Origin: Alitta virens
Lineage: Eukaryota; Annelida; Polychaeta; Phyllodocida; Nereididae
NCBI GenBank assembly: GCA_932294295.1
Contig: OW028573.1
Location: forward strand, 65,077,829 to 65,141,828
Length of the DNA stretch: 64,000 nt
Direction of reading: 5' to 3'
In this document: piece by piece, positions 39,401 through 48,729 of the stretch
How the letters are laid out: each line of letters starts with the position of its first letter
Numbering within the stretch: the stretch's first letter is position 1
Position numbers and translations under genes: made by a program
Notes under the pieces: generated by a model
The model's input: only the letters and a program-made list of their open reading frames with translations
Told to the model about the DNA's origin: nothing
The model's database searches: none

Positions 39401-42400
39401 CGTTGCAATTAGTAATCGAACACGACACCAAAATGTTCGAACACGTGAACATATAAAAGGGGTGTTCATGATTTCTATTTAATAAACATTGAAGGCATTC
39501 AGAGCAAAATACTAAGAGCATTCAGAGCAAAATGTATTGAACTGAAATCAGGCAGCTTTTTGGGCAGAGTATGATTGCTATTGAAGCCGGATGACGGATT
39601 AGTTGGCCTGGTATGCCTTTGATGTTAGATGTAATTGCTGACATGTCAGATTAACAGACAGTTGTCTGTTTGACCCTTCATGTTCATGTTGGCCATTTGG
39701 GAGATTACATAGATCAGGGATAGGAAGGTTGGTTGAATGGCCATTGTGGACAGAAGCTATAGTAAGGCAATGGTGAAGCAATGCTTAGGCAATGGGGAGA
39801 AAAGCAAGGTGCCTATTTTGTGGGCCAACTGACTCAAAAGGGGTGATTGGAGGGGGACGCCCTTTGTAATGAGTATTGACCCTGAAAAGGAAGTGCCATT
39901 CTCTTGCATGGTCATCATTATGGCCTGGTGCTACATCCCTCTGCCCTGCCCAGCCCCCATTCATCAAAAGGCTGCATCGTTCATTGACCGCCTTGTTTCT
40001 CTTCAGCAATCGGATGTCCGGATCTGCAGACTGCCCCTGACCTCTGGGTCCGACGCACAGAGAAGACCGCCATAGTGACCTGCAACAGGACCAGAGAGAC
40101 TTGGCACCTGGTCTGCAGGGAGGACACCTGGATAGGCGACCTCAAGAACTGCAGTTTAGGTCAGGTATCCCTTTGTTAATCCACTGAAGCCCCCCTATAG
40201 TAGCCGACCATAGATCCACCAACTTAATTACGTCATTATCAAAACCATCTTCATCATTACACCATGGGTGGTCCATTTGATTTCAACAACAGCAATGTAA
40301 TATCGGGATCTCCACCATATTGGCACACCATCTTTCATGTCGTGTTGTGGCATTGGTGTTTTTAGTAAATATTATTCTTAATATTAATGTACATATGTGG
40401 ATGTTAATATCAGTTCAGTCCGGGCCAAGGTTGCCTTAGTAATGAAATTACTCATAATGGCAACGTATATATATTGGACTTAAATTAATGCACCTTTCAT
40501 TAGATGTTGCCATCTTTGTTGCCTTATTGATGAAGTGACTTCAAGGTGAATTTTAAGTGTAATTCGAGCGACAAAACTTTGTGAGACTTTCACCCTAGCA
40601 GCAGCAGCAGCAGCAGCAGCATCATCATCATCAGCTGCATCAAGTGGCATTGTGTATTGTCTCCACATCAGTACCCTCTTGTCTTAATTGTCCATTCAGT
40701 TATTTCAATATCTGGTTCATTACTTTTTCCAGGCGCATACTTAAGCAATAATCAGAAGATGGATGGAGCTCCTTATCGTTTCCATTATGGTAATGAATGG
40801 AACTTGTTTTTTCTCTTTCTTTCTTTTCGACAGATATAAAGAGGAACAAGGACACGTGTAAAGTCAGAAAGTGACGGATTTAGACATAGCGTATTTGCAC
40901 GTCCTTCCAATGCCTGTCAATCATTACAATATTAAGAAATATTAAAGTATTGATTACAGATAACATGTTCATTGACAAAAAAAAGTTCAAATACTTTCGA
41001 TGTCTGTTTTTCACTATTAATATTAAAGACAATTTGATATCATATCTTTTTTAAATTAAATATTTAGACACACATTTTCAATACCTGCAGGCTGTAGCCA
41101 CTCAGCTTCTCAAATTCAAGCCGCAATAATATATTATTATAAAAAAACAATGCATCACGTTTTCCCGAGGTAGATTCATTATGATATTGACCACAGAATA
41201 TGTCTTATTATCACTTACTGGGGTTAAAAGTAATATGGAGATGCTTACAAATATACAATTACATTCTACAACAGCAGTATTTATCCATTCAGATGCATTG
41301 GAGCTACAGTTGCGGTCAGAAATGTGCATACAAGAAAGCAGATGACCATTAATAAAGTGCCCTTAATCTGTCACTGCAATAATATTTTTTCTCCAACATA
41401 TTACTAATAACATGATACTTTGAAATATAAAGTTTCAGTAAGATACATTCAATACATTTGACAAAATGCAGGATCTTTTTGTAAATATAATAAATTGATG
41501 GGTCAAAAGTGTGCATGCACTTCAATTGATATCTTGTTGCGCAATGTTTAACCTGTTTAACATAATTCAAGTTTTTGGAGTAGTCATCTTAAAGTTTTGA
41601 TATTACCCAAGTGAAAATTTTGCATGGAATAGAAAAGATTATTCGCTGGTCATCAAATTTGGAAAGAACTTTGTAAAATTTCCATGAGAAATTATCAAAG
41701 GTTTCTCTCTACACATGCCAGAAACATATGAGAACAAATTGATTGCTTTTAAACCCATCAATTTTTATATATATATAAAAAGATCCCTGTAATTTGTCAA
41801 AAGTGTAAAATGTATCTTACTGAAACTTTGTGTTTCAATAAATTATGTTTCAGTAATATTTTGTATATTGGAGAAAACTTATAATTATAATGCCAGATTA
41901 AGTGGACTTTACTAATGGTTACTGATTTCTGTTCAGTTGTGTGCAAATTTTTTACCGCAACTGTATACTCATGCCATTATGTTGCATATCGTATGCACTT
42001 TGTTTTGAAGTCTGCTTTTCATAAAGAAACTGAATAGAGAATGAGATTCAGTATTCGTTACTAATAGATCATGCAGTTTTTCAAATAAATCTCTTATATT
42101 GTGGAATTCAAGTTGAAAACTAAGCTCAAATATTTGCTGTTATTCCAAATTTTATGTCTATGCAATGCATATAGTTTGGATTACCCTATTATGTTTGTTA
42201 ATTAGCATGTTCATGTTTCAGGAATTCTCATTGCCGTCGCACTGGGGCTCATCCTGGGTATTTTATTGGGAACTGTGATGCTTGTGTGCATGATGTCTTA
42301 CAGAAGAAAGTAAGTGGCAGACCCCAACCTGATTTTGATCAAGTCCAAAGATTGTCACAATATTCTAGTATTTACACAAACCACCCAAGGGGAGAATTGT

Positions 42401-43759
42401 CTGTTCACGTCGCCATATTTGATCTAAATCTAAATTTATTGTAATTCCAAAACGTTGCTTGCATAAACCCTGGCACATTCCAAAGTAAACAGACAGACAG
42501 AAAGGCAGTTGTTTGCACCACCCACGATGACAAACAACGTAGCATAGACCTCAAGGTGGAGTAAACGATGCTATTCCTTGAATCTGACAGTTTTGTAAAA
42601 ACCATATATTTATTTTAAAATCGTCTGATTTTATTTTTTTGTCCTTGCTGTTAACGTTCTTTCTGTCCAATTTAAATGATTGATGACAAGCATCTTTATC
42701 ATGCACCACATGGTGAAAATAATTCATGTAATCCAGCGCATGTTGAAAAATATGGAATATTTGGCATTGCTGTTTCCATGGTGCTTGGTGTCATGTGATT
42801 CATGATAGAATGGATGACTGCTCGTGAAGAACAGTACATTTATGGGGATTGTTACCAAACGGAAGTGGCATAAGCTATTTTCTATCCTGGATGCATTTAT
42901 CTATCTGAATGTTCTCATCAATTGAATAAAATATTAAGTAAACCATCTAAAGAGATGAAGTTGTTGCCTAGTCACTATGTGATAATATGCTCAGGGAAAG
43001 AAATCCACCACAGAACATTTTGCTGTTCAGAGGATAGGGTCCTCCCATCAGTCTCAGGCATATTGTTTAATTGCCAAAATTAAGAACAAGTACCCACGCT
43101 AACAGGCCACTTTAGTACATCTCATTGATTTGATTACAACCAAGAAAGTGACTTCCATAATTAAAAACAGCTTGATGACTGTCAATGTTGGTCCATATTG
43201 TGGGACTGGACTACATAACATCTAGAATTAGGTACACAAGGTGAAATTTATGAGCTTTTCCTCACTAATCTTTCTTTACTCTCTTTTAAACAGACGAAGA
43301 CAGCGCGTGCGCAGAAACAAGCCCAACCCTCTGCTTGGAGATCCTATGGATGATAAAGGGGTGCTTCGGGTGGCCACGTGTTCCATCAAAGGGGACAACA
43401 CGAGCGTAGAGGGCACCTTGACCTCTGACCTGGAGGATGACAAGAGCAGAGCTCAATCAGTCCAAATGAACAATGTCTCTCAGGAACTCTTGCAAGTCGA
43501 AGATGGTCCTGACGTCATATACTCTCCGCGAGTTGGTGTCGGATTTCGCTGCCAGACTGACTGTGTCGCCTGCAATGGCCCGATGGCCCTCAACCGAGCC
43601 GCAGGGGCCGATTATATCTATGGCCGACTGGGCCGACCCAAGGAAGTTGCTGTAAATAAGTATCTCACTCAGAATATTGAACTGAAAAATTTGCGAGCGG
43701 ACAGTGTGACCCTGCCACGCAATGAGAGCAGTACCAGTAGTAAAATGGCCGCCGTATAG
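15333..43759 (+). CDS. SUEL lectin-CUB-sushi-like type I membrane protein (six exons)
   Basis: CDS joins 15333-15408, 27417-27698, 32314-32712, 40007-40159, 42222-42309 and 43294-43759 (1464 nt, 487 aa). All introns are GT-AG and all junctions agree in phase (1,1,1,1,2). Domains: signal peptide 1-~20; SUEL/galactose-binding lectin ~31-119 with eight cysteines; CUB ~127-251 with four cysteines; sushi-like module ~254-302 with four cysteines; one membrane helix ~305-327; basic stop-transfer RRKRRQRVRR; ~160-residue cytoplasmic tail ending MAAV. The likely role is a cell-surface receptor or adhesion molecule binding carbohydrate through the lectin domain, like SUEL proteins such as EVA-1 and latrophilin. 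The architecture differs from EVA-1, which has two SUEL domains and no CUB. Four N-glycosylation sequons (NGT, NCT, NRT, NCS) lie in the ectodomain. An additional 5' exon or a missed exon in the 12-kb first intron cannot be excluded. I do not recognise a named orthologue. Confidence 0.8.
17482..17567. repeat. Long imperfect hairpin
   Basis: GTTATCATATGTAATTTTGA at the left pairs with the reverse complement of TCAAAATAAACATTTGATAAC at the right, and the stem continues through AGAATGCAGGAATTTA / TAATTCCCATATTCT. The arms are about 34 bp with a loop near 16. It could be a small foldback transposon or a transcribed hairpin. It is on the transcribed strand of intron 1. Confidence 0.6.
21382..21517. 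repeat. GACT/ACTC-type satellite, left part
   Basis: A degenerate array of GACT, ACTC and ACTG words (for example GACTGACTGA). It resumes on the other side of the inserted element at 22394, so the two parts were probably one array. Confidence 0.65.
21518..22393. mobile_element. TTAA-flanked inverted-repeat element (non-autonomous, piggyBac-like target site)
   Basis: Both ends are the same sequence in inverted orientation: TTAAGCCCCGTTCCCACATA at the left and its reverse complement at the right. The inverted repeat extends about 57 bp with two or three mismatches. A TTAA is present outside each terminus (21518-21521 and 22390-22393), which is the duplicated target of piggyBac-type transposases. 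The interior is filled with variants of ACTCGGCGAGTTACTC in both orientations, so much of the element can fold back. No transposase is encoded, and its open frames are by-products of the repeats. TTAA targets are also used by some other families, so the superfamily is inferred. Confidence 0.8.
22394..22615. repeat. GACT/ACTC-type satellite, right part
   Basis: A degenerate array of GACTGACT, ACTCACTG and similar words, interrupted by a short T run near 22415. It continues the array at 21382-21517 after the inserted element. Confidence 0.7.
22616..26760. other. GC-richer non-coding block inside intron 1
   Basis: Base composition is more even than in flanking intron sequence, and short open frames occur on both strands without domain signatures. 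It could be conserved regulatory DNA of the lectin-CUB gene or a neighbour. This is inference; no motif is decisive. Confidence 0.3.
27417..27698 (+). CDS. Exon 2: SUEL / galactose-binding lectin domain
   Basis: A single phase 1-1 exon encodes residues 26-120 and one complete SUEL domain. Visible hallmarks are eight cysteines, the ARFGRMKVGRC segment (the family's A-[NSR]-[YF]-GR signature), CSSDVMGFLDNRCSGRQNC, and the closing PCRKDLMSYLEASYVC. The acceptor is TTTTCAG and the donor AAAAG|GTAAAC. The domain is known in sea-urchin egg lectin, latrophilins and EVA-1, where it binds galactose or rhamnose or serves as a protein-binding module. The closing motif resembles the second SUEL domain of EVA-1-type proteins. 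The DPC motif often linked to sugar binding is replaced by QPC, so sugar affinity is uncertain. Confidence 0.9.
28968..29045 (-). repeat. tRNA-like SINE remnant
   Basis: Read on the minus strand, TAAGCGGTCTAGTAATCAG resembles a tRNA A-box region, and 20-30 bases later AAGGTCGATTCCCAACC resembles a B box (GGTTCGANTCC). No intact cloverleaf forms, so it is a tRNA-derived repeat rather than a tRNA gene. Confidence 0.4.
31144..31159. repeat. Poly-C tract
   Basis: An uninterrupted run of about 15 C, a simple repeat in intron 2 of the plus-strand gene. Confidence 0.8.
32314..32712 (+). CDS. Exon 3: CUB domain
   Basis: A single phase 1-1 exon encodes residues 120-253. It opens VPQAHRGCTSKGLFELSTPS and contains SCPWSIRIDRGQRIEFTAYDF, the classic CUB core (C-x-W-x-I then hydrophobic-x-F). 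Two further cysteines (STCAQ, DVCPGG) complete the usual four. The CUB ends in YTFLVSYRG, another typical strand. The acceptor is ACATTGCAG and the donor AGAG|GTAAGC. CUB domains mediate protein contacts in extracellular and developmental proteins. Calcium-site acidic residues were not assessed. A lysine/glutamate-rich insertion (EKEKKD) near the middle is somewhat unusual. Confidence 0.88.
32831..33006. mobile_element. Small nested-palindrome MITE
   Basis: TACAGCCAATCTCATAGACT at the left is matched by AGTCTATGAAATTGGCTGTA at the right, giving ~28-bp inverted ends bounded by TA. A second inverted pair lies inside (GCAGGACTC / GAGTCCTGG, and ATTGGTT / AACCAAT). At 176 bp it has no coding capacity. 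TA boundaries and TIR layout suggest a Tc1/mariner-type non-autonomous element; the superfamily is inferred. Confidence 0.7.
34726..34736. repeat. Poly-G tract
   Basis: An uninterrupted run of about 11-12 G in intron 3, a simple repeat. Confidence 0.7.
40007..40159 (+). CDS. Exon 4: short sushi/CCP-like four-cysteine module
   Basis: A phase 1-1 exon encodes residues 253-304: AIGCPDL, then AIVTCNRTRETWHLVC, then DTWIGDLKNCSL. The order of four cysteines with a tryptophan before the last (C..C..C..W..C) is that of a sushi/CCP module, although at about 48 residues it is shorter than usual. It lies between CUB and membrane helix, as a stalk. Two N-glycosylation sequons (NRT, NCS) are present. 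The phase-correct donor is G|GTCAGG, which is weak; a better-looking donor CAG|GTATCC sits five bases downstream and would shift the frame. Confidence 0.75.
40597..40632. repeat. Compound (AGC)n(ATC)n microsatellite
   Basis: Eight AGC triplets are followed by four ATC triplets. It lies inside intron 4, so it is not translated. Confidence 0.85.
41307..41963. mobile_element. Tc1/mariner-type non-autonomous element with long inverted arms
   Basis: The left end CAGTTGCGGTCAGAAAT and the right end, read inverted, CAGTTGCGGTAAAAAAT match. Each is flanked by TA (41305-41306 and 41964-41965), the Tc1/mariner target. The ends resemble the CAGTTG-start termini of Tc1-like elements. Similarity between the arms continues inward in blocks: ATTAATAAAGTGCCCTTAATC against its inverted partner, and GATCCTGCATTTTGTCAAA near 41465 against a partner near 41790. 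The whole 657 bp can therefore fold into a long hairpin. No transposase is encoded. Confidence 0.85.
42222..42309 (+). CDS. Exon 5: transmembrane helix
   Basis: Encodes residues 304-333: GILIAVALGLILGILLGTVM followed by LVCMMSYRRK. About 23 hydrophobic residues are followed by a basic stop-transfer signal, giving a type I orientation with the N-terminal ectodomain outside. GxxxG-like spacings (GLILGILLG) may favour helix packing. The acceptor is TGTTTCAG and the donor AGAAA|GTAAGT. It enters in phase 1 and leaves in phase 2. Confidence 0.88.
42310..43293 (+). other. Intron 5 (1.0 kb)
   Basis: AT-rich intron between the membrane exon and the cytoplasmic exon. No repeat or exon recognised. Confidence 0.75.
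43294..43759 (+). CDS. Exon 6: cytoplasmic tail and stop
   Basis: Encodes residues 333-487. It starts with a basic juxtamembrane stretch RRQRVRRNKPNPLLGDP, runs through a Ser/Thr/Asp/Glu-rich region and a small cysteine cluster (FRCQTDCVACNGPM), and ends SSTSSKMAAV before TAG. Tyrosines occur in VIYSP, ADYIYGRL and NKYLTQ and could be phosphorylation sites; YIYGRL fits a YxxL-type sorting or docking signal. The final AAV has a hydrophobic residue at 0 and -2, compatible with a class II PDZ ligand. No catalytic domain is present, and the tail matches no family I recognise. The acceptor is TTTTAAACAG. Confidence 0.85.
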
Positions 43760-44225
43760 TTCAAACACATCTTATAGGACACCAAAATGTTGTTTCTTTT
43801 GCCAAGCTTCGTTATCATAGGCTAATTATATGCAATATTTGTATGTTGGATTGTTAGCTGCTCATCGAAACCAGCGATTCATGTTGTTTATCTATTGCCA
43901 TCATCGACCGAGTCCTCCTGCAACGCTCAATAGCATTTAGAAATACATTTTGTTCTTCGTGGAAGTATAGACTTAATTATTGCATGTGAAATGTCTTGTG
44001 TAGATGCAAGATGTAACCGTGTTGGTCAAACAGCCACAGAACTACACCTCTTCATATGAAATATTCATATAAACAGTCTATATTGGGGAGGAGAGCTTCA
44101 GTGGAACAAAGTATAGCCAGCAGTTCAAGTTGTTGGTGGATATTTTGTGCAAGTATGTGATATTTTGCAATAGTATGGATGTGCATGGACAATGTAAATA
44201 AAACACAATTTTTCTGCTGTTTTCT
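43760..44225 (+). other. 3' UTR of the lectin-CUB gene
   Basis: Untranslated sequence after the TAG, ending at a poly(A) signal AATAAA at 44197-44202 followed by a T/GT-rich segment (TTTTTCTGCTGTTTTC) suited to cleavage-factor binding. The cleavage site is probably near 44215-44225. Confidence 0.6.
44197..44202 (+). terminator. Poly(A) signal AATAAA
   Basis: A canonical hexamer about 440 bases after the stop codon, followed by a U/GU-rich element. Confidence 0.65.
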
Positions 44226-45126
44226 ATATGTGCTACATTCTCAATGGAGTCACGATGGAGTACCTAGCCAACCGTTGACATGGATATTTGGCCTGTGGAA
44301 TCGTCTTGATTTTGACATGCAATGTTCGTGGTTCTTGTGAATGAGTTGTACATTTCCAAGACTGAAGAGCCTGCCAGTATTTACCAAGTTATAGAAAAAA
44401 CGTTTATTAACCAGAGTAATATCAATCAGCCAATTTGCATAAAATATACGGATTTTGTTGTTCAAATGTTGCAGTTGTTTGTTTATTGAATTTCACAAAC
44501 TATGTTTCTCCTGATTACTAGCTCAACCAAGAAGCAGTGTTTATTTCAAGAAAGTTCCAAATTAAAGCAATTTTCAAGGAACCGACTTTTGTAGCAACAG
44601 AAGTTTGGGAAGATTTAAGCCTAGGAATAACAAATGGTTACAATGTACATCAGAATCCCAAAGTCACATGATGATATTGGTACTGATAACGTTTATTAAT
44701 GTAATGTGTGGTTTTTTTTATAGCAACTAAGCATGAACAACAAACTATTATCTACGATAAAGTGAAAAAAAATTGTATAATTGGGCAAGCATGCCATCTC
44801 AGCCAGAGTTAGTCGAGCTGCTAATTAATGAGAGGCCCCAATGGTTCTGTGATTTGTTTTGCTCATACTGGTGTTCACCTTTATTATCGTTGTAATAATT
44901 ACATAAAATCAATTTGCATTTGATTCTGAGAACATGATGTCACAGTTGTGCTTGCATAAATGGCATGCTTCATTTCCTATGGAAACATAATACTCAAGCC
45001 AAACCAGATAGCATTGTAATTGCCTATCTGACATAATGAAGCTTAATCAAAAAGTTTAGTAATTAACAGTTTGTTAGACTGAACCCAGTACCAAGTTTGC
45101 TGTTTCTGATATTGCAGCAGTGTTGG

Positions 45127-45245
45127 AGATTACAGAATTTACCAATCAGTGGCTGTAAAACCCTCATGCTGTCACGGATGAAGTAAAAAAAGAAAAGTTT
45201 AAAAGACGATTCTACATAATTCATACAACGATAATAATTTCTTGC
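45127..45245 (+). repeat. Interspersed repeat, copy 2
   Basis: Matches copy 1 at 14087-14215 in the same orientation: TTACAGAATTTACCAATCAG, AAAACCCTCATG, TGTCACGGATGAAG, then an AAAGTTTAAA block and a TACATAAT block. Differences are scattered, so the copies are old. Confidence 0.7.
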
Positions 45246-45444
45246 TTGAACACAAGTATAACACCAGTCATGGAGTAAATGTCCCTTTGAGTTAATGTTC
45301 GACATGCAATACAATACAAAGCGATACAATACAATGTTTGGTAATAAATAATAATCCCTTTGACAATTAACGCATCATTATGAATCCATCCAGCCTGTAA
45401 TTTATTTGCGAGAGACGTCAAATAGGGATACCTGTTTTGTCGAT

Positions 45445-45597
45445 ACATGGTGAAATGTGCCCCGTGAGTTTTCCATGAGAAGGATAAACGCATGGAATAC
45501 GCATGGTCTTTGCCTAATTAAAATGATGTCAAAACCATGCGTTTTCCATGCATCTATCCAAACGTATGGAAAACACACGTAGTACATTTGGCCATGT
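45445..45597. mobile_element. Foldback element, ~60-bp inverted arms
   Basis: ACATGGTGAAATGTGCCCCG at the left pairs with the reverse complement of the right end near 45578-45597. The arms continue through GTTTTCCATGAGAAGGAT and ACGCATGG / CCATGCGT, leaving a loop of about 35 bases. Non-coding; family unknown. Confidence 0.65.
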
Positions 45598-46187
45598 AGT
45601 AAGGCAGGCAATGACTACAACCTAAAATGATTTCACAGTTTTGTCAGACTCTGGTAGTTGGTCAGATTATCCGATTGCCGTCCGTCCTGGGCGTAGACTG
45701 GCAAACTGTATCAATTTATTAGTGAAATGCATTACATTTTTAGTCTTAGAGCTGCTAGTGAGTCAACTAACATGTCCAATTATCAGAGGCTAGCGTAATG
45801 ATGAGATGGTAAATCATTAAAAAATCCACAGCATGTCTGTAATCTTCTACCTGTCACAGCATTGATAATTAAGAAAAAAATTGAGCCAACGGATTTTATC
45901 CTTTCAGCTCACTAGCAGTGCATGGGCTTGCCCGAGCTACTAAGATGTTCACTATCCGTTATTCATTGAAAATAAACGATAATAGATCACTCGTTCAATG
46001 TCTGGCCCAGGAATTTAAAAGATCACGGCAGATTTCTCAACATTTATTAAATATTTAAACAAATCTCACTAGATATGTTAGAAAACGACTAAACAAAATC
46101 TTCAAATTGGATTCCCAATGAAATCTCAATATCTAATAAATTATTGGACATTTGTGCTTATGCCAAGTTACTTCCAACACTGGCAAA

Positions 46188-46255
46188 CCTGTACCCAGGA
46201 CCTTCAGAATAGTTAACTAGCAGGTACCTTAACCACTAGACCAACGTCAGTTGCA
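46188..46255 (-). repeat. tRNA-like SINE remnant
   Basis: On the minus strand, GTTGGTCTAGTGGTTAAGG matches a tRNA A-box region of the Glu/Asp type, and GGTCCTGGGTACAGG, spaced about 30 bases later, is a B-box-like sequence. The anticodon arm is not convincing and acceptor pairing is absent, so a tRNA-derived SINE is more likely than a tRNA gene. Confidence 0.5.
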
Positions 46256-46851
46256 GTTGGAATGTTTGTCACACTATCAAGACATGCTTCCTGCGTTGCA
46301 ACGACATATCGTCAGTAGTGTAATGTCTTAGCATCAATATTACCAGTCCTCAAGACCATCTCTTGTGAAGTAGTTGCTCAACAACTGAGGCCAGCCTTAA
46401 GTGCATTTCTATTGCATGTCATTGACGCTGCAGGTTACTGCATGACATATTCCCACACATTCCCTCTGTAGTTCTGCTCTATTCCTTATCCTTTGGGATT
46501 CACTTTGTTGTCTCTGCCTAACTTCTGCATTTTTTCTTTTCAAAGACGTCTCTTTTTTGTGGCACAGAGTTTCGAACAAATGTATACAATAATATAAATG
46601 TAATTCAACTTGCCTGCCAAACCAACAGGAACAAATTGTGAGTTTATGTCATGCATATAGTTTACTGGAAATCGTTTAAATAAGATCTTAGACATTTTGA
46701 CAATGTTTAGATTGCCTGATCCCCATATCCATTTTGACTTGCAAGTAATTAACCTTTAAGGCTTCATCTGACAACTGAGTCAACCTTATTCAATTCCATA
46801 ATTTTTGTTATTAGAATGATACAGATTAACCTTTTTTTTTCTTCTTCTATG

Positions 46852-46880
46852 ACCGGACCTAGGTTCGATTCCTAAAAATC
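46852..46880 (+). repeat. B-box-like sequence
   Basis: CCTAGGTTCGATTCCTA contains a perfect pol III B box (GGTTCGATTCC), but no A box or cloverleaf is evident upstream. Probably a worn tRNA-derived repeat. Confidence 0.35.
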
Positions 46881-48729
46881 TAATGTTATTGGTCTTCCAA
46901 CTCCCTGAAATTGTTTACTGTAAGAAGTACAATGCTAATTACTTAGAAGTTGACTGACTTCCCAAAAATCGCAGTGGGGAGTTAGTCATTCTATAAAGAT
47001 GTATAAGTTTAGTGTAAAAAAAGTCTCAAAATGTTAGTCAGACTGTCTACACCACAGAATGAAATTATCATACGTGCTACAATAGCGAAGTCCTTGCTAC
47101 AATAGCACATTTAAACAATAACCAATCTATCTTAACATTTACATAATTTCAGACATGTAATTTTAAATCAGTGTTTGTCCGGGCCACAAGATCAATGTTA
47201 TAGTTTGGTCTTACGATGACAAAACTACTTCATGTTATCAGAAACAACCCAAATATTGCAGTTATTTATCATAATTGTAGACATGCTGAGAGATCTGCAT
47301 GTCAAGGGCAATGATTCCTGTCCAGTAAATAACATTTTTCATCCATGTATGATTATGTAGGCATGCTCCTATACAAATTGCAGAGGGAATTTTACGATAC
47401 GATTTTTCAATCAATTCTTCCTCTTATTGGGGATGACGTTTTACAGAGTTCATGTAAGATAACACATCTGATACTTATCGATTGACAATGTGGGCCAATA
47501 CATGTTGTGTTTATCAGAACATTTGAAGGTTTAATTTTAGGTTTTTCCTATCTGCAAAAATGCACCGAATGAACATCTGCAGTTAAATTTTCAAAACCAC
47601 AGAATTTAAAGAATTTAAGAAAACCACAAAAACAATATAAAAAAAAAACAAGGCCTTTCTTTTTCTCTATTTAATAACTATTTAATAACTTCTCCAATTT
47701 AGATAAACAGGTTTCAAAAGTTTCAAATGTTATATCCAGCGGCTAACTCATGTTCAAACCCAAATTTTCCTTACCATTTCACATAAGAATTCATGACAAC
47801 TGTAGAACTGCATGCAGTACTTACGTACAGACCTTTTTCTCTGGAACTGATCCAAATAGGGTTCTGTAATCAAAACTTTATTAACGGGCAATCCAATAAG
47901 GCTGTATGAAATTGTGGGTTTTATAGGCTCATTCAGTAGCTTTACAGGGGCTTTCCATCATCCAATTACTCCATGGCTGATGTGACAGATGAAAGCACTG
48001 CCTCGCGCCGTTGCAGAAACGATAAGTAAATACAGCAGAACCGTCTTCAAAAGCACCTCATTATTGAGACAACATTTGACTGTTTGGTTACTGTACTTTA
48101 GGTTCATATTTGCTCATTCAGTCATTCTAAAAAGTAACTCGCATTTAAGGCCACCTCACAATTGAGAACAGTAAAGGTTATTTTGGGAGAATTCCGCAGA
48201 AACTTTCGAAGTACAAACCTGGTCTTCGAATTAACATAAAAGCCCGACCATCAGTGTTGGTAGTAGTCAAACTGAACTTCCAGAGCAGACGGCATTGAAA
48301 TCAAACTATGCATAAATAAATGTTGGAGGTCTCTGTTGCCCTTGATTTGCCGTTTTAGCACGATTAGGTCACACTATCAATGCTTACCTTCCCACATATC
48401 GACTAAAACACAGATTGGAACATTCACAAAGGAAAATCTTTGTTTTCCCAAAAAATTCTCAATCGATGAAACGTTTGTCAACATAAAAGCAGACGGCATC
48501 TCACAGAACAGCCACTGAGAGCCACCAGAGTAACATGACTAGTGGCGTCCTCTTTCGTATTGCGGCTGACCATGAACTGGCCTGTTTTCTAAAGGGTATA
48601 TATACATATGTCTTATTAAACTGTGCATGTAGAATTTGATCCCTTTCGTAAAACAGGACTTAAAGAGTTATGTAGGCCGTGCAACCAAACTGCACAGAAT
48701 GATGCTAAACATCCTCATTACGTAACAAA

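Larger units (their letters stand above)
32713..40006 (+). other. Intron 3 (7.3 kb)
   Basis: Contains the 176-bp nested palindrome at 32831-33006, GC-richer patches near 33.4-33.9 kb and 36.2-37.0 kb, and a G run at 34726-34736. No further exon with domain features is seen. Confidence 0.55.
40160..42221 (+). other. Intron 4 (2.1 kb)
   Basis: Mostly AT-rich. It contains an (AGC)n(ATC)n microsatellite and the complete 657-bp TA-flanked inverted-repeat element. No further exon is recognised. Confidence 0.7.

Noticed and set aside
46188..46255. Possible functional tRNA gene
   Set aside because: A- and B-box-like sequences are present, but acceptor-stem pairing and a clean anticodon arm are not. 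A SINE remnant is more likely.
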